From Brevibacillus brevis NBRC 100599 (lineage in GTDB: Bacteria; Bacillota; Bacilli; Brevibacillales; Brevibacillaceae), in contig NC_012491.1 of assembly GCF_000010165.1 (NCBI RefSeq), positions 4,773,501-4,837,500 of the forward strand: a stretch of 64,000 nt of DNA. Direction: 5' to 3'. Below, piece by piece: positions 1 through 8,920 of this stretch. The notes beneath the pieces are model-generated. The model was not told where the DNA came from. It worked only from the letters and a program-made list of their open reading frames with translations, and did not search any database. The translations under genes and the position numbers were made by a program. Position 1 is the first letter of the stretch. Every line of letters begins with the position of its first letter.

Positions 1-2
1 CG

Positions 3-158
3 CGGATGTTTGTAACGGATATCAGCAAGTGGGAAGAGATCGGAAAAGCACATGGAGAGTTTTTCCGCGAGATTCAGCCAGTCGCTACGATGGTTGAGGT
101 CAAGGCATTGATTGACCCGCGTCTACTCGTTGAAATTGAAGTGGAAGCCGTTGTTTAG
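3..158 (+). CDS. RidA/YjgF-family protein, C-terminal part
   Basis: The window opens inside this reading frame; it ends in TAG at 156-158. The visible 50 or so residues (MFVTDISKWEEIG... ending LVEIEVEAVV) match the C-terminal half of the RidA/YER057c/UK114 family: the segment around ATMVEVKALIDPRLLVEIE is the usual end of this trimeric enamine/imine deaminase fold. Family members hydrolyse reactive 2-aminoacrylate-type intermediates. The N-terminal half and the start lie outside the window. It is transcribed toward the convergent WG-repeat gene. Confidence 0.8.
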   Translation, partial: RMFVTDISKWEEIGKAHGEFFREIQPVATMVEVKALIDPRLLVEIEVEAVV

Positions 159-218
159 CATGCTGGTTAGTTGGAAGCGGACCGACGACTTTTCCTGTCG
201 ATCCGCTTTTTGCTTTTT

Positions 219-2744
219 CTACGATTGTGTGAGCTCCTCAGGGATATCAAGACCTGCCTTTTCTGCTTCTTCGAGGTGATGTTTCGCCAGAAGCTCGTCC
301 ACATATTGCGCTTCATTCTGGTAAATCCTTGCCAGCTCGATATGCGCATGCGGGTAATCTCTTTCCAAAGCAGCATGAAAATATGTGATGGCGGCGTCGA
401 TATTTTTGGCTGTACCATACCCATTACTGTAGAAAATCCCCAAATTATAGGCACTGAAATCGCTGCCTGCTTCGTAATCCTGCTGATAATAATGCAGCGC
501 CTTTTCATAATTCCCTTTTGAATCATGCAAATAGCCAAGCCATTCAAAAACCGGAGAGCCTAATACCTCTCCCTGTTCATAATGCCAGAGAGCTTTGTCC
601 AAATCTTGCGGCACCAGCTCCCCGTCATAATAGGTGGCGCCAAGATTGTTGTGAGCCAGCGCATGACCGTGTTCTGCCGCCTTGCCCATCCAGTACATAG
701 CCTGATCGGCATCAGGCTCCGTGCCTATCCCGTGTCGATAGCAACAGCCTAATCCATTCATAGCATGGTGGTTGCCTGCCGCAGCCCCTAATTCATACCA
801 GTAAAAAGCTTTATCAGCATCCTCGAAGCCTTCTAGACTGTAGTACATATGAGCAAGGTTGTTCATGGAGGGGGCATAGCCCTTTTTAGCAGCATGCGTA
901 TCGTACAGAATGGCTTTCTCATAATCACCTGCTTCATACGCTTCCATGCCCAGGTTGTACAACGTTTCCACCGGCGTGTACTGATCTATGCTGTCACCAT
1001 CGGATTGCTCCCCTTTGGCATAGTCCAGCAGTCGCTTGCGAACCTCGGCATCAAAATAATAGCTGTAATAACGATCGCAGGCTTCCTCCAGAACAAGCGT
1101 TTTATCTGCCCTCGACAGGCCGTACTCGCTTACTAAATAAACGTCGTGACCCTTGAAGGCATAAGCAAAACCCTCGACCAGTGCCTTTTTCACCACCAGA
1201 TCGAATTCGAAATCACTCCATCGCTTTTCCGGCGATAAGGCAATGCTCCATAATCCATTTCTCTTCAAAGCATACGCATCCTGATGCAGCCAAAAAATGT
1301 TCTCATAATCGTCTAAGGGGAATAACCAAGCTGGTTGATCGGCATCCCCATGAAAAACGCCTAGCTTTCCATCTTTTTTCGCCAGCACCTGATTGCCCTG
1401 TCCAGCCTCCGTGTACACCTGTAAATCAATCAGTTCATCATATTCGTACGGCAGCAAAAGGCTCTCCTGCTGCTTGCCATAAGCGGCGTACTTCTTCCCC
1501 TTGCGCAGAACGAGCAGATTCGGAAAATGGGTTTGCCGATTCAATTTATCGAAGCCGGATGCTCCGACAGTGCCATCTTTTTTGTATAAGGTGCTATGAC
1601 TTGCACCCTTGTGTGGTTTGACGAGGATAAGCCCTTCGTCGATCCGTTCCACCGCCGCCAGAGGGAATTCCCCGACGTATTTCCAATATTCGTTAAAGAT
1701 TTTCCGATTCTTCCTGCCTTTGACTGCCGTATGGTAAAAGCCGTCTCCGCACTTGAAAGCTTCTTCATGCTCAAAATCTATCGTTACAGAACCAGATTCG
1801 TCCAGAACGCCCCACTTTCCGTCTTTCTTTGCCGTATGAAATCCTTGGTAATCAAGCAGTTCTAGCTCTTCATAGTGGATAGGGACAATCGTTTGGCCTT
1901 CCAGATTGATCAGACCATATCGACCATTTCGTTTGACAATGGCACAAGCAGAGCCGTATTCAAAATCGTAGGCATCCTCCCACTCTAATGGAATGACGAT
2001 TCTCCCGGATTTATGTACATAGCCGTATTTGCCATCTCGGGCAACCACGGCGAGATCTTCGGAAGCGAAATCGTAAAAGGCATCGAACTGAGGGGCGAGC
2101 AATACGTTTCCCTCTGCGTCTTTGAGACCTAGCAAGCCAGCTTCCTCAAAAATCTCCACGTCAGGTTGTTCTTCATAAGGCTGCCAGATGTGTCCCCAGC
2201 CGTATTGGTAGTCTTCATAATTGAGCAGCTCGGCAAAAGAACGAAAGCCCGGGTTCACGTCCATCAATTCGGAGTAGTTCAGCAGTGAGATGTCATCGTT
2301 GTCCATTGCCTTTGTCATGATCTCGTTGTTATGGGCAATATTGGCGCGCAGGGTTTCCGCCTGCTCGTCATGAGGGATGTCATCCATATTGAATACGTCC
2401 CAAGCATCGATGTGAAAATACGGAAGCGTTCGTTTTTCCAGATAGCTGAAAAGCTGATTTCTCGCTTCCGAAAATGCTTCTTTGTTACCGATTAACCCTT
2501 CCTGTCTCTCCAGGAAATCGTAGAATCGCTTCACGTTTTCGATGCCTGCCTGCGCGTCGTAATAGAGTCCGGAATTGTCCGGTTCGGTATGGTTGTTGTA
2601 ATTATTTCCGGCGATTGAACCACCTTCTATGAAGAGCGGTTGCAAGAGTAGGGGGACTTCATAGCCCCATTCCACCATCATCGTGTCGTTGTCTTGCGCT
2701 TGAGAAGGCTCACTGACGTTATAAACATAGACTCTGTGTGACAT
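219..2744 (-). CDS. WG-repeat and Sel1/TPR-repeat protein
   Basis: An 841-residue protein of unknown function with three parts. Residues about 1-190 are an unassigned N-terminal region. About 190-540 hold a run of WG-type repeats (recurring patterns such as YGYVHKSGRIVIP, YGLINLEGQTIVP, WGVLDESG). About 590-840 hold Sel1-like/TPR helical repeats (for example YEKALHYYQQDYEAGSDFSAYNLG, AMYWMGKAAEHGHALAHNNLG). Such repeat proteins are protein-interaction scaffolds. I chose the ATG at 2744 because GGGAG lies just upstream; an in-frame start at 2768 has no better site. No signal peptide is visible, so it is probably cytoplasmic. It is separated from the deacetylase operon by a terminator. Confidence 0.82.
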   Translation of the reverse strand: MSHRVYVYNVSEPSQAQDNDTMMVEWGYEVPLLLQPLFIEGGSIAGNNYNNHTEPDNSGLYYDAQAGIENVKRFYDFLERQEGLIGNKEAFSEARNQLFSYLEKRTLPYFHIDAWDVFNMDDIPHDEQAETLRANIAHNNEIMTKAMDNDDISLLNYSELMDVNPGFRSFAELLNYEDYQYGWGHIWQPYEEQPDVEIFEEAGLLGLKDAEGNVLLAPQFDAFYDFASEDLAVVARDGKYGYVHKSGRIVIPLEWEDAYDFEYGSACAIVKRNGRYGLINLEGQTIVPIHYEELELLDYQGFHTAKKDGKWGVLDESGSVTIDFEHEEAFKCGDGFYHTAVKGRKNRKIFNEYWKYVGEFPLAAVERIDEGLILVKPHKGASHSTLYKKDGTVGASGFDKLNRQTHFPNLLVLRKGKKYAAYGKQQESLLLPYEYDELIDLQVYTEAGQGNQVLAKKDGKLGVFHGDADQPAWLFPLDDYENIFWLHQDAYALKRNGLWSIALSPEKRWSDFEFDLVVKKALVEGFAYAFKGHDVYLVSEYGLSRADKTLVLEEACDRYYSYYFDAEVRKRLLDYAKGEQSDGDSIDQYTPVETLYNLGMEAYEAGDYEKAILYDTHAAKKGYAPSMNNLAHMYYSLEGFEDADKAFYWYELGAAAGNHHAMNGLGCCYRHGIGTEPDADQAMYWMGKAAEHGHALAHNNLGATYYDGELVPQDLDKALWHYEQGEVLGSPVFEWLGYLHDSKGNYEKALHYYQQDYEAGSDFSAYNLGIFYSNGYGTAKNIDAAITYFHAALERDYPHAHIELARIYQNEAQYVDELLAKHHLEEAEKAGLDIPEELTQS

Positions 2745-2835
2745 GTCTTCTCTCCCTTTGATTTCCAATTGCTTCTGATAACATTGTAAGCAAATCTAGC
2801 AGGGCAAAACAATCCGACTGATGGGCTATCCAATG

Positions 2836-2871
2836 AAAAAGGCTGACTAGCAAAAATCATGCTGGTCAGCC
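2836..2871 (-). terminator. Intrinsic terminator ending the deacetylase/lyase operon
   Basis: Arms GGCTGACTAGCA and TGCTGGTCAGCC pair with one mismatch around a short loop, and the minus strand continues into a T run (2836-2840). It lies just after the stop codon of the last gene of the long ROK-led operon. Confidence 0.8.
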
Positions 2872-2887
2872 CTTTCTACTTTTTAGA

Positions 2888-3625
2888 TTACAGGTCAATG
2901 AGAGGAATACTCCCACCCACACTAACGGGCTCGATCGCCTTGCCCGCCGAGCGCACCAATGTAAAGTACTCATAGCAGCCAATGACACCAAAGTCCCCAT
3001 CGATCACACCCGGATAAGCGCGATTCACGGAATACTCCTGACTTAAGTGAGCCTTCAGCGCCTCTCCTTTTTGTATCCGATAGCCCGAAATATCGACCTT
3101 GCCTGTAATCGGAACCGCTGGCTTTGGACCATGATCCGGGCAATGATCGTAGTAGTGCGGGATCGAAACATAGTACAGATCAGGATATTCTGCCTGCGTC
3201 AAGCTCGCTTCCGCTTGTTTGACGGCTCGTGTCGTTGCCTCGCACGTGACGATATGATCGGGATGGCCCGTTACCCCGTCCGGCGGAAACGTAACAACGA
3301 CATTCGGCTTCCATTCTTCTATCGCTTCCCGAATCTTATCTACCAGCTCATCCAGATCGGCATTTTGCAAGGAACCATCCGGGTACCGGAACAATTCGAG
3401 ACGACTGATTCCCAGCACTTCCGCCGCTGTTTTCAGCTCTAGCTCTCGATGTTTTGCCAGCTTTTCTCTACAATCGATTTCGAATGGACCGCTGCGTCCT
3501 TTGCAGCCGGAGGTAATGCACAAATAACACGTTTCATGTCCGGCGTCCTTGCACTTTGCCAACGTTCCCCCGCAGGCAAAAGACTCATCGTCCGGATGGG
3601 GGAAAACGACCATTACTTTTTTCAT
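2888..3625 (-). CDS. PIG-L family N-deacetylase (BshB-like)
   Basis: A 245-residue zinc-dependent deacetylase of the PIG-L/LmbE family, the family of BshB (GlcNAc-malate deacetylase in bacillithiol synthesis), MshB and chitobiose-type deacetylases. The zinc motif HPDDE is at about residues 10-14, and GHPDHI supplies the distal zinc histidine near residue 120. The length is normal for BshB-type enzymes. I prefer the ATG at 3625 (GAGG eight bases upstream) over the GTG at 3634. It is the last gene of the operon, ten bases after the sugar kinase, which suggests that it deacetylates a soluble intermediate in the cytoplasm. The substrate cannot be read from sequence. Confidence 0.85.
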   Translation of the reverse strand: MKKVMVVFPHPDDESFACGGTLAKCKDAGHETCYLCITSGCKGRSGPFEIDCREKLAKHRELELKTAAEVLGISRLELFRYPDGSLQNADLDELVDKIREAIEEWKPNVVVTFPPDGVTGHPDHIVTCEATTRAVKQAEASLTQAEYPDLYYVSIPHYYDHCPDHGPKPAVPITGKVDISGYRIQKGEALKAHLSQEYSVNRAYPGVIDGDFGVIGCYEYFTLVRSAGKAIEPVSVGGSIPLIDL

Positions 3626-3635
3626 TTCTGACACC

Positions 3636-4652
3636 TCACTCGCCGCCCGATTGGCGTTCTAGATAAGCCAATCCTTTTGCTATGACACCGTAAATCGGAT
3701 CGTTTTGCGCATTTTCGATGACGACCTGAGAAGCGTACTCTCGGACGTGCTCTACGACGATCTCTCGCACGCGATCATCGTTTTGCAAAACGCCTCCCTG
3801 CATAATCATCTGAAACGGCTTGGCTTTCATTTGCAACGTATCAATGACCGCCCGAGCAGCATTGAAAAGCTCTTCGCCTGCAACCTGCAAGATAGCAACT
3901 GCCACCTTATCTCCGGCGAGTGCAGCCTGGCTGACTAGCGGCGATAGCTCTCCTACCTTCTCGACGGAATAATGCTCACTGTACGTCCAGTTAAATAACT
4001 CATCTACGCGTCCCAGTCCAACGTGCGGGAGGAGCAGCTCCTTCAATGCAGTCGGCTCGCCGCGGCCATCTGCTGCTTTTAATACCGCCATAATTGCTTG
4101 CTTACCGATCCAGTAGCCGCTGCCCTCGTCACCGACCCGATGTCCCCAGCCTCCTGCTCGCGCCGTTTCCTGTTCATCATTTACACCAAAGGCAATCGAG
4201 CCAGTGCCTGCGATAACCAGAATGCCGGGGCTGCCTCCGGTCGCACCGAGCAAGGCCGCAAACCCGTCGTTTTCCACAATCAGCTGCTGGACACGAATAC
4301 CGAGCTGGTGCAGCACCTTGCTTACCATCCGCGAGATCACCTGTCGATCATACTCCGTATCCAGACCAGCGATCCCGAACACCGCGCACTCGATTTCCCA
4401 TTCGATTGGTCCATCCGGGGTCGGAGTGCCGTTCATTAAAGGGGCAACTGTTTGACGAGTGACCGCATCGGCCAGAGCTTGGCTGATTGCTGCAACCAAC
4501 TCACGAGCTGCCGCTTCCTCCCCGATTCCTTGATAATTGCATGAACCGGAGCGTCCTGCACCGATTTCCTTTCTGGAGCGGTCCACCAGTACCGCCAGAC
4601 ACTTGGTGCCCCCTCCGTCCACTGCCAGAAGAGGTATTCGCACCACTGCCAT
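3636..4652 (-). CDS. BadF/BadG-type ATPase, N-acetylglucosamine kinase-like
   Basis: A 338-residue member of the ASKHA superfamily in the BadF/BadG/BcrA/BcrD group, which contains eukaryotic-type N-acetylglucosamine kinases. The N-terminal phosphate-1 loop is LAVDGGGTKCLAVLVD, the phosphate-2 loop is ILVIAGTGSIAFG, and GGWGHRVGDEGSGYWIG is the typical amino-sugar kinase signature. The start is taken at the ATG in a TAATG overlap with the lyase stop codon, with GGAG nine bases upstream, so translation is probably coupled. In context it would phosphorylate an amino sugar released by the neighbouring deacetylases and lyase. Confidence 0.83.
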   Translation of the reverse strand: MAVVRIPLLAVDGGGTKCLAVLVDRSRKEIGAGRSGSCNYQGIGEEAAARELVAAISQALADAVTRQTVAPLMNGTPTPDGPIEWEIECAVFGIAGLDTEYDRQVISRMVSKVLHQLGIRVQQLIVENDGFAALLGATGGSPGILVIAGTGSIAFGVNDEQETARAGGWGHRVGDEGSGYWIGKQAIMAVLKAADGRGEPTALKELLLPHVGLGRVDELFNWTYSEHYSVEKVGELSPLVSQAALAGDKVAVAILQVAGEELFNAARAVIDTLQMKAKPFQMIMQGGVLQNDDRVREIVVEHVREYASQVVIENAQNDPIYGVIAKGLAYLERQSGGE

Positions 4653-6160
4653 TACCCCACACTCCATTCAGCTGTCATCTGATCAAGCCCTTTCATCACA
4701 TTCGCATTCGCCTGCTTTTTCTGTGTCAGCCATTCTGTTTCCTGCTGGAGTACCGCTTGGCGAACGGCGATCATGCGCTTCATTTCCTCTGGATTTGGTC
4801 CACCAGGAAGCTTGCGGATCATTACGAAATGAACGGGGTCAAGCGCCAGCCTGAGCTCTTCTGCTGTGAGCGACAGCTCCCGCCCGATTACTTCTATAGC
4901 TGCACGGTTTACCAGCTCCAAGCTGATTTGATTTGCAGCGAGCTGCTCGCTCATCGCTTCTTTTACCACACGACTCACGATGTGATGAGATTTGCGGAAC
5001 GAAAGCTGATCCGTGCGCACCAATGTATCCGCGAGCTCAGTGACGGTCGCAAAGCTGCCCTTTGCCCGCTCCAAGAGGACGTCCTTGTTCACTTCCATCG
5101 TCCCCACAACACTCGCCATCAAGCGATACATCTGCTCGAGCACTCCCATGCTCCGCCACGCGTATGGCTGCATGTCATCCTCGGTATCCACGATATCGCC
5201 AAAAGGCGTATTGTGCATCATCGTAAGCACTGTCGTCGCATTGCCTGCCGCACTGGACAACAGCGAGCGCATATGTTCAAAGGAAACCGGATTGCGCTTT
5301 TGCGGCATGATGGAGCTGATCTGCACGTACGGACTTGCGACTTTTAACCCCGCGAATTCCTGTGTGCACCAGAGCAGCATATCTTGAACCGTACGCCCCA
5401 AATTAATGGCTGCTAATTGTACAGCTGTCGCTACTTCCCCTAAATAATCCGCGCCGCAGACTGCATCATAAGAATTTTCCACCAACTCATCAAATCCGAG
5501 CAATTCGCGCATCCGCTCCCGGCTGATCGCAAAGCCAGAAGTCGTCAATGCCGCTGCCCCCATGGGTGAGCGATTGACCGTGTGATAGGCTTGAATCAGT
5601 CGCTTGATATCACGGCTGAGCATGTCAGTAGCCGCCATGATGTAATGCGCCATTGTCGTTGGCTGAGCCTGCTGTGTATGTGTGTAGCCAATCATAATCG
5701 TATCCACATGCTCATTTGCAAAGAGGAGCAAATGCTCTTTCAGATAGAGGGCAGAAGTCAAGGTCACCAACAATTTTTCGCGCAGCACCATGCGGTATAT
5801 GGTAATCCCCATATCGTTGCGGCTGCGGGCCAGATGCAGATTTCCTGCCACATCAGGAGCCAGTTCCAGCAAACGGCTCTCTACCTGAAAGAACAAATCT
5901 TCAAACTGCCCGGTGTAATGCGATTGGCGCAGCTCTTCCATTTCGATTCCACACAGTGCACCAGCAATTCTTTTGGCCTCATCGTCTGTGAGCAATTCTT
6001 GTTCACGAAGCATGATCAAATGTGCCTTGTTGATCGCCATCATCGGATGCAGCAAATGGTGCTTTGCTTCATTAAATGCAGGCTCCAAAACCGCCTCCAC
6101 GTATGTCTTGCCAGGGAAACTGGCTCCCTCCTGTTGAAAAATTCGCTCTCTGTAATTCAT
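4652..6160 (-). CDS. Argininosuccinate lyase paralogue (fumarase/aspartase superfamily)
   Basis: A 502-residue protein with all superfamily signatures: HLARSRND near residue 107, IGYTHTQQAQPTT near 160, and the catalytic-loop signature SSIMPQKRNP near 280. Superfamily members eliminate fumarate (or a similar product) from succinyl- or malyl-type substrates. It is somewhat longer than ArgH (about 460), its N-terminus (MNYRERIFQQEGASFPG) does not resemble the usual ArgH KLWGGRF start, and it sits among sugar deacetylases and a sugar kinase, with no arginine genes nearby. I infer a catabolic lyase acting on an amino-sugar conjugate rather than arginine synthesis. The start has AAGGAG eleven bases upstream. 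Confidence 0.8.
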   Translation of the reverse strand: MNYRERIFQQEGASFPGKTYVEAVLEPAFNEAKHHLLHPMMAINKAHLIMLREQELLTDDEAKRIAGALCGIEMEELRQSHYTGQFEDLFFQVESRLLELAPDVAGNLHLARSRNDMGITIYRMVLREKLLVTLTSALYLKEHLLLFANEHVDTIMIGYTHTQQAQPTTMAHYIMAATDMLSRDIKRLIQAYHTVNRSPMGAAALTTSGFAISRERMRELLGFDELVENSYDAVCGADYLGEVATAVQLAAINLGRTVQDMLLWCTQEFAGLKVASPYVQISSIMPQKRNPVSFEHMRSLLSSAAGNATTVLTMMHNTPFGDIVDTEDDMQPYAWRSMGVLEQMYRLMASVVGTMEVNKDVLLERAKGSFATVTELADTLVRTDQLSFRKSHHIVSRVVKEAMSEQLAANQISLELVNRAAIEVIGRELSLTAEELRLALDPVHFVMIRKLPGGPNPEEMKRMIAVRQAVLQQETEWLTQKKQANANVMKGLDQMTAEWSVG

Positions 6161-6228
6161 CTTTCTTGCATCTCCTTCCTACCCATTCGTAAGCTGCTTC
6201 TATTTTTGCGTCTGATTTTCTTTTAGGA

Positions 6229-6258
6229 GGGAGGCGACCGCCGAACGATCGCCTTCCC
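6229..6258 (-). other. Intercistronic hairpin
   Basis: GGGAGGCGA pairs with TCGCCTTCCC between the large exported PIG-L gene and the lyase gene. No T run follows, so I read it as an mRNA-stability or processing hairpin inside the operon rather than a terminator. Confidence 0.45.
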
Positions 6259-6269
6259 TTCTACTATGA

Positions 6270-8801
6270 TTACTGCTGTGGGCTGATCATGTTGACAAAC
6301 AATCGGATCGCACCCGGTACGAGTGACGGAATTTCGCGATACCACACAAGCGAGCTGTAGGTATATGTTCCTTTTCCATACTTGGCAGTGAGGTACGTAC
6401 CCGTAAATTCCTTCTCGCCTTCGTCGCCATTCGAGATTAGCTCGGTGAATTCCTTGCCCCATTCAGATGGATTGTAAGCGGAACGATCCTGAATCCAGTT
6501 ATCCCAATCTTTCTCCGTGATTTTGTTTGGCGAATGGAATAATGCATGATCAGACGCCAATACTGTCACTTTGGAGGTTTCGTCTGTGACACGCCATTGA
6601 ATCAGCGGAGCACCGATTTTGATCGGATAAGGAGCCAGCTCCGGCTTCCATTTATCCTCTGGCTTGTGGTATTGCACGACCAGATTTCCGCCGTTTTCCA
6701 CGTATTTGAGCAAGCGTGCATTCGAAGGAATCAGCTCAGGTCGGAATCCATAAGCGCGAATGCCCAGCACGATCGTATCGTATTGATCCAGATCGCCAGA
6801 CTCAATGTCTTTTGCCGACAGATTGGTCACATTGACTCCCAATTGGGACAAATACTGATCGATATTGTCAAAGCCACTGGATACGTAACCGACCTTCAGT
6901 CCTTCCGGCACCTTCAGGTCAAATGCCTGGATGGCAAGTGTCGCTGGTTGGACAAAGTAAGTCGTGCCGATATGCGGGTAACGGATGACCTGGGCTCCAT
7001 GTCGGCTCTCTTTTCCACTGCCAGACGCTACTGCTGTCACCGTATACTTATCCGGTTGGACCGAAGCGTCTGCTTTGATCGTAAAGGCAACGGACTTCGT
7101 TTCTCCCTTGGCCTCAAAGGCGAGCGGTGCTGCTTGTGGCTCCACGCTCCAGCCTTTTGGTACATCGAGAGAGATGACTGTTTTCGCTGCACCTGGATTG
7201 TAGTTTTTCACTGTAACCTTGACCGGGATTGGCTCCTCCGGCTTCTGCGTATTCAAAACCGTCGCATTTGGACTCAGCACCATAGAAAAAGATGGAAGAA
7301 CTGCAATGGCATCTGCTGGTGTCACATGGCTATTCGCCGTCGCGCCTGCAAAGCTGTAGCTGACGTCTGCTGTAATGGCAGGAGCGGCATACGGTTGGAA
7401 CAGAGCAGCATCAGAAGGAACTGTGACATCAAAGGTTGTCTTCACTGTCTGATTGTAGCCGAGCGATGAAAAGCTGGTGGTCGATTGCGGCTTGGCTTGC
7501 CAGCCTTTTGGTACATTTAGCGCGAGATTGATCTTCCCGACTTTTGCTTGGCCGCCGTTGTAAGCCGTGACCGTTACTTTTGTCGTTTGGCCTGCTACCA
7601 GTTCAGTTGTCTCAGGCTTTACTTTCGTTACGAGCGAGAGCGCTTCGGCACTCGCTTTGTTCAGCTGGGATTTCTTCACTCCCAAACGATGGCGCAAGTC
7701 TGTTTTCGTGTCAGTTGCCAGGGAGGAGGCTTCGACTGCTACCGTCGCTTTTTCCACATCCGCCAGCATCTCATGCGCTTCCTTGGCTACTGACGCAAAG
7801 CTTGGGTACGCAGCAATGACCTCTGCGGCATCCTTTTGCAGCTTTTTCAGTTCACCCGCGACTTTTTCCCCGCCAGACTGGCTGGCAACGTCCTTGGCTA
7901 AATCGTCAAATGAATAGGCAATTCCCTCAAAAAAGTCTGCTTCCTTGTCTTTTGTCTCTACGATGGATTGATCGAGCTTGTAATAATTGAAGCTTGGCCC
8001 TTCGTCATAGTGGCGTCCCATGCCCTGGCTCTTATGCATGAAACGGGATTCTTCGCCGAGTTGGACGTAAGAGGCACCATAAATTTCGTCATAGTCGCCC
8101 ACAGGCACCTTGACCGAGTAATCCTGTTCCTTTGCAGGCAGATACAGCTTCTTCACCTGCCAAGGAGCCAAGCCTTCCTTTGCATGCTGTGGAAAAACGT
8201 TTGGATCTGCGGCATCCTTGAATGCCCGCACCGTAATAACATTAATGGCGCGATGATGACCGTGAGTCGAAGGTTCGTTCAAAAATGCGGGAATCACGAC
8301 ATCGGGTCTCAGTGTCCGGATACGACGGATGAGCTTTTCATACGCGACATCCTCGCCCCATTTTTGCAAGGTTTCATCCGGGCTTTTGGAAAAGCCGAAG
8401 TCAAAAATAGGGTCATCGATTTTTTCACTGAGGTTCTCCAGATGGATGTTCGTGATTTTGGAAGCTTCCTGCAATTCGCGGGTACGAATAATCCCCAGCG
8501 CATTACCCAGCTCGCTGCCTATCTCGTTCTGTCCTCCCTCGCCTCGGTTCGCAATGACACTGGATGTGTCCACCCCTTTGCCAAGCGACAAGTACGCGAG
8601 CATTGAACTGTGCTCATCGTCCGGATGTGCTCCAGTGTTCATCGCACTGGCAATCGTGGTGAGCGGCTTGATGGCTTTCCACAGGTCGACAACCCCGCGG
8701 TCTGCATGGGCGGTCTCGGGTGCTATCGGCATAATCAGACTCGTGGCCAGCACCGCAGCAGTCGTAATCGTGTACAGCTTGGCAAGTTTCCCCTTACTCA
8801 A
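6270..8801 (-). CDS. Large exported PIG-L deacetylase with NEW3-like and GATase1-like domains
   Basis: About 843 residues. The TTG at 8801 is chosen because GGAGG lies eight bases upstream and it gives a clean Sec signal peptide (positive start, TTAAVLATSLIMPIA core, cleavage after AHA near residue 33). A PIG-L catalytic domain follows (GAHPDDEHS near 60, HGHHRAI near 180), then a helical segment, two Ig-like NEW3/NPCBM-associated domains (about 390-480 and 520-610), and a C-terminal domain resembling class I glutamine-amidotransferase folds (VLGIRAYG, GGNLVVQYHKPEDKW). It is inferred to deacetylate a sugar conjugate outside the membrane. It is a close paralogue of the next gene. Confidence 0.84.
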   Translation of the reverse strand: MSKGKLAKLYTITTAAVLATSLIMPIAPETAHADRGVVDLWKAIKPLTTIASAMNTGAHPDDEHSSMLAYLSLGKGVDTSSVIANRGEGGQNEIGSELGNALGIIRTRELQEASKITNIHLENLSEKIDDPIFDFGFSKSPDETLQKWGEDVAYEKLIRRIRTLRPDVVIPAFLNEPSTHGHHRAINVITVRAFKDAADPNVFPQHAKEGLAPWQVKKLYLPAKEQDYSVKVPVGDYDEIYGASYVQLGEESRFMHKSQGMGRHYDEGPSFNYYKLDQSIVETKDKEADFFEGIAYSFDDLAKDVASQSGGEKVAGELKKLQKDAAEVIAAYPSFASVAKEAHEMLADVEKATVAVEASSLATDTKTDLRHRLGVKKSQLNKASAEALSLVTKVKPETTELVAGQTTKVTVTAYNGGQAKVGKINLALNVPKGWQAKPQSTTSFSSLGYNQTVKTTFDVTVPSDAALFQPYAAPAITADVSYSFAGATANSHVTPADAIAVLPSFSMVLSPNATVLNTQKPEEPIPVKVTVKNYNPGAAKTVISLDVPKGWSVEPQAAPLAFEAKGETKSVAFTIKADASVQPDKYTVTAVASGSGKESRHGAQVIRYPHIGTTYFVQPATLAIQAFDLKVPEGLKVGYVSSGFDNIDQYLSQLGVNVTNLSAKDIESGDLDQYDTIVLGIRAYGFRPELIPSNARLLKYVENGGNLVVQYHKPEDKWKPELAPYPIKIGAPLIQWRVTDETSKVTVLASDHALFHSPNKITEKDWDNWIQDRSAYNPSEWGKEFTELISNGDEGEKEFTGTYLTAKYGKGTYTYSSLVWYREIPSLVPGAIRLFVNMISPQQ

Positions 8802-8920
8802 TGAACGTTCCTCCATTCCATTTTCAGATTGATGTCTATATCAATCATGGCGGTCTGTACGTTTGCATTTCATTGATGTAGCCATGGATCGACCCACGTT
8901 GGCCCGGAGTGGATGGGGCA

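Noticed and set aside
4487..5347. 286-residue plus-strand frame antisense to the lyase and kinase genes
   Set aside because: Shadow of conserved genes; composition and lack of start signals argue against coding.
4652..6160. Biosynthetic argininosuccinate lyase (argH)
   Set aside because: No argG or other arginine genes, atypical N-terminus, and position within a sugar operon; kept only as a paralogue.
6546..7469. 307-residue plus-strand frame antisense to the exported deacetylase
   Set aside because: It lies entirely within a strongly supported gene, has cysteine/arginine-rich composition typical of an antisense shadow and no ribosome-binding site.
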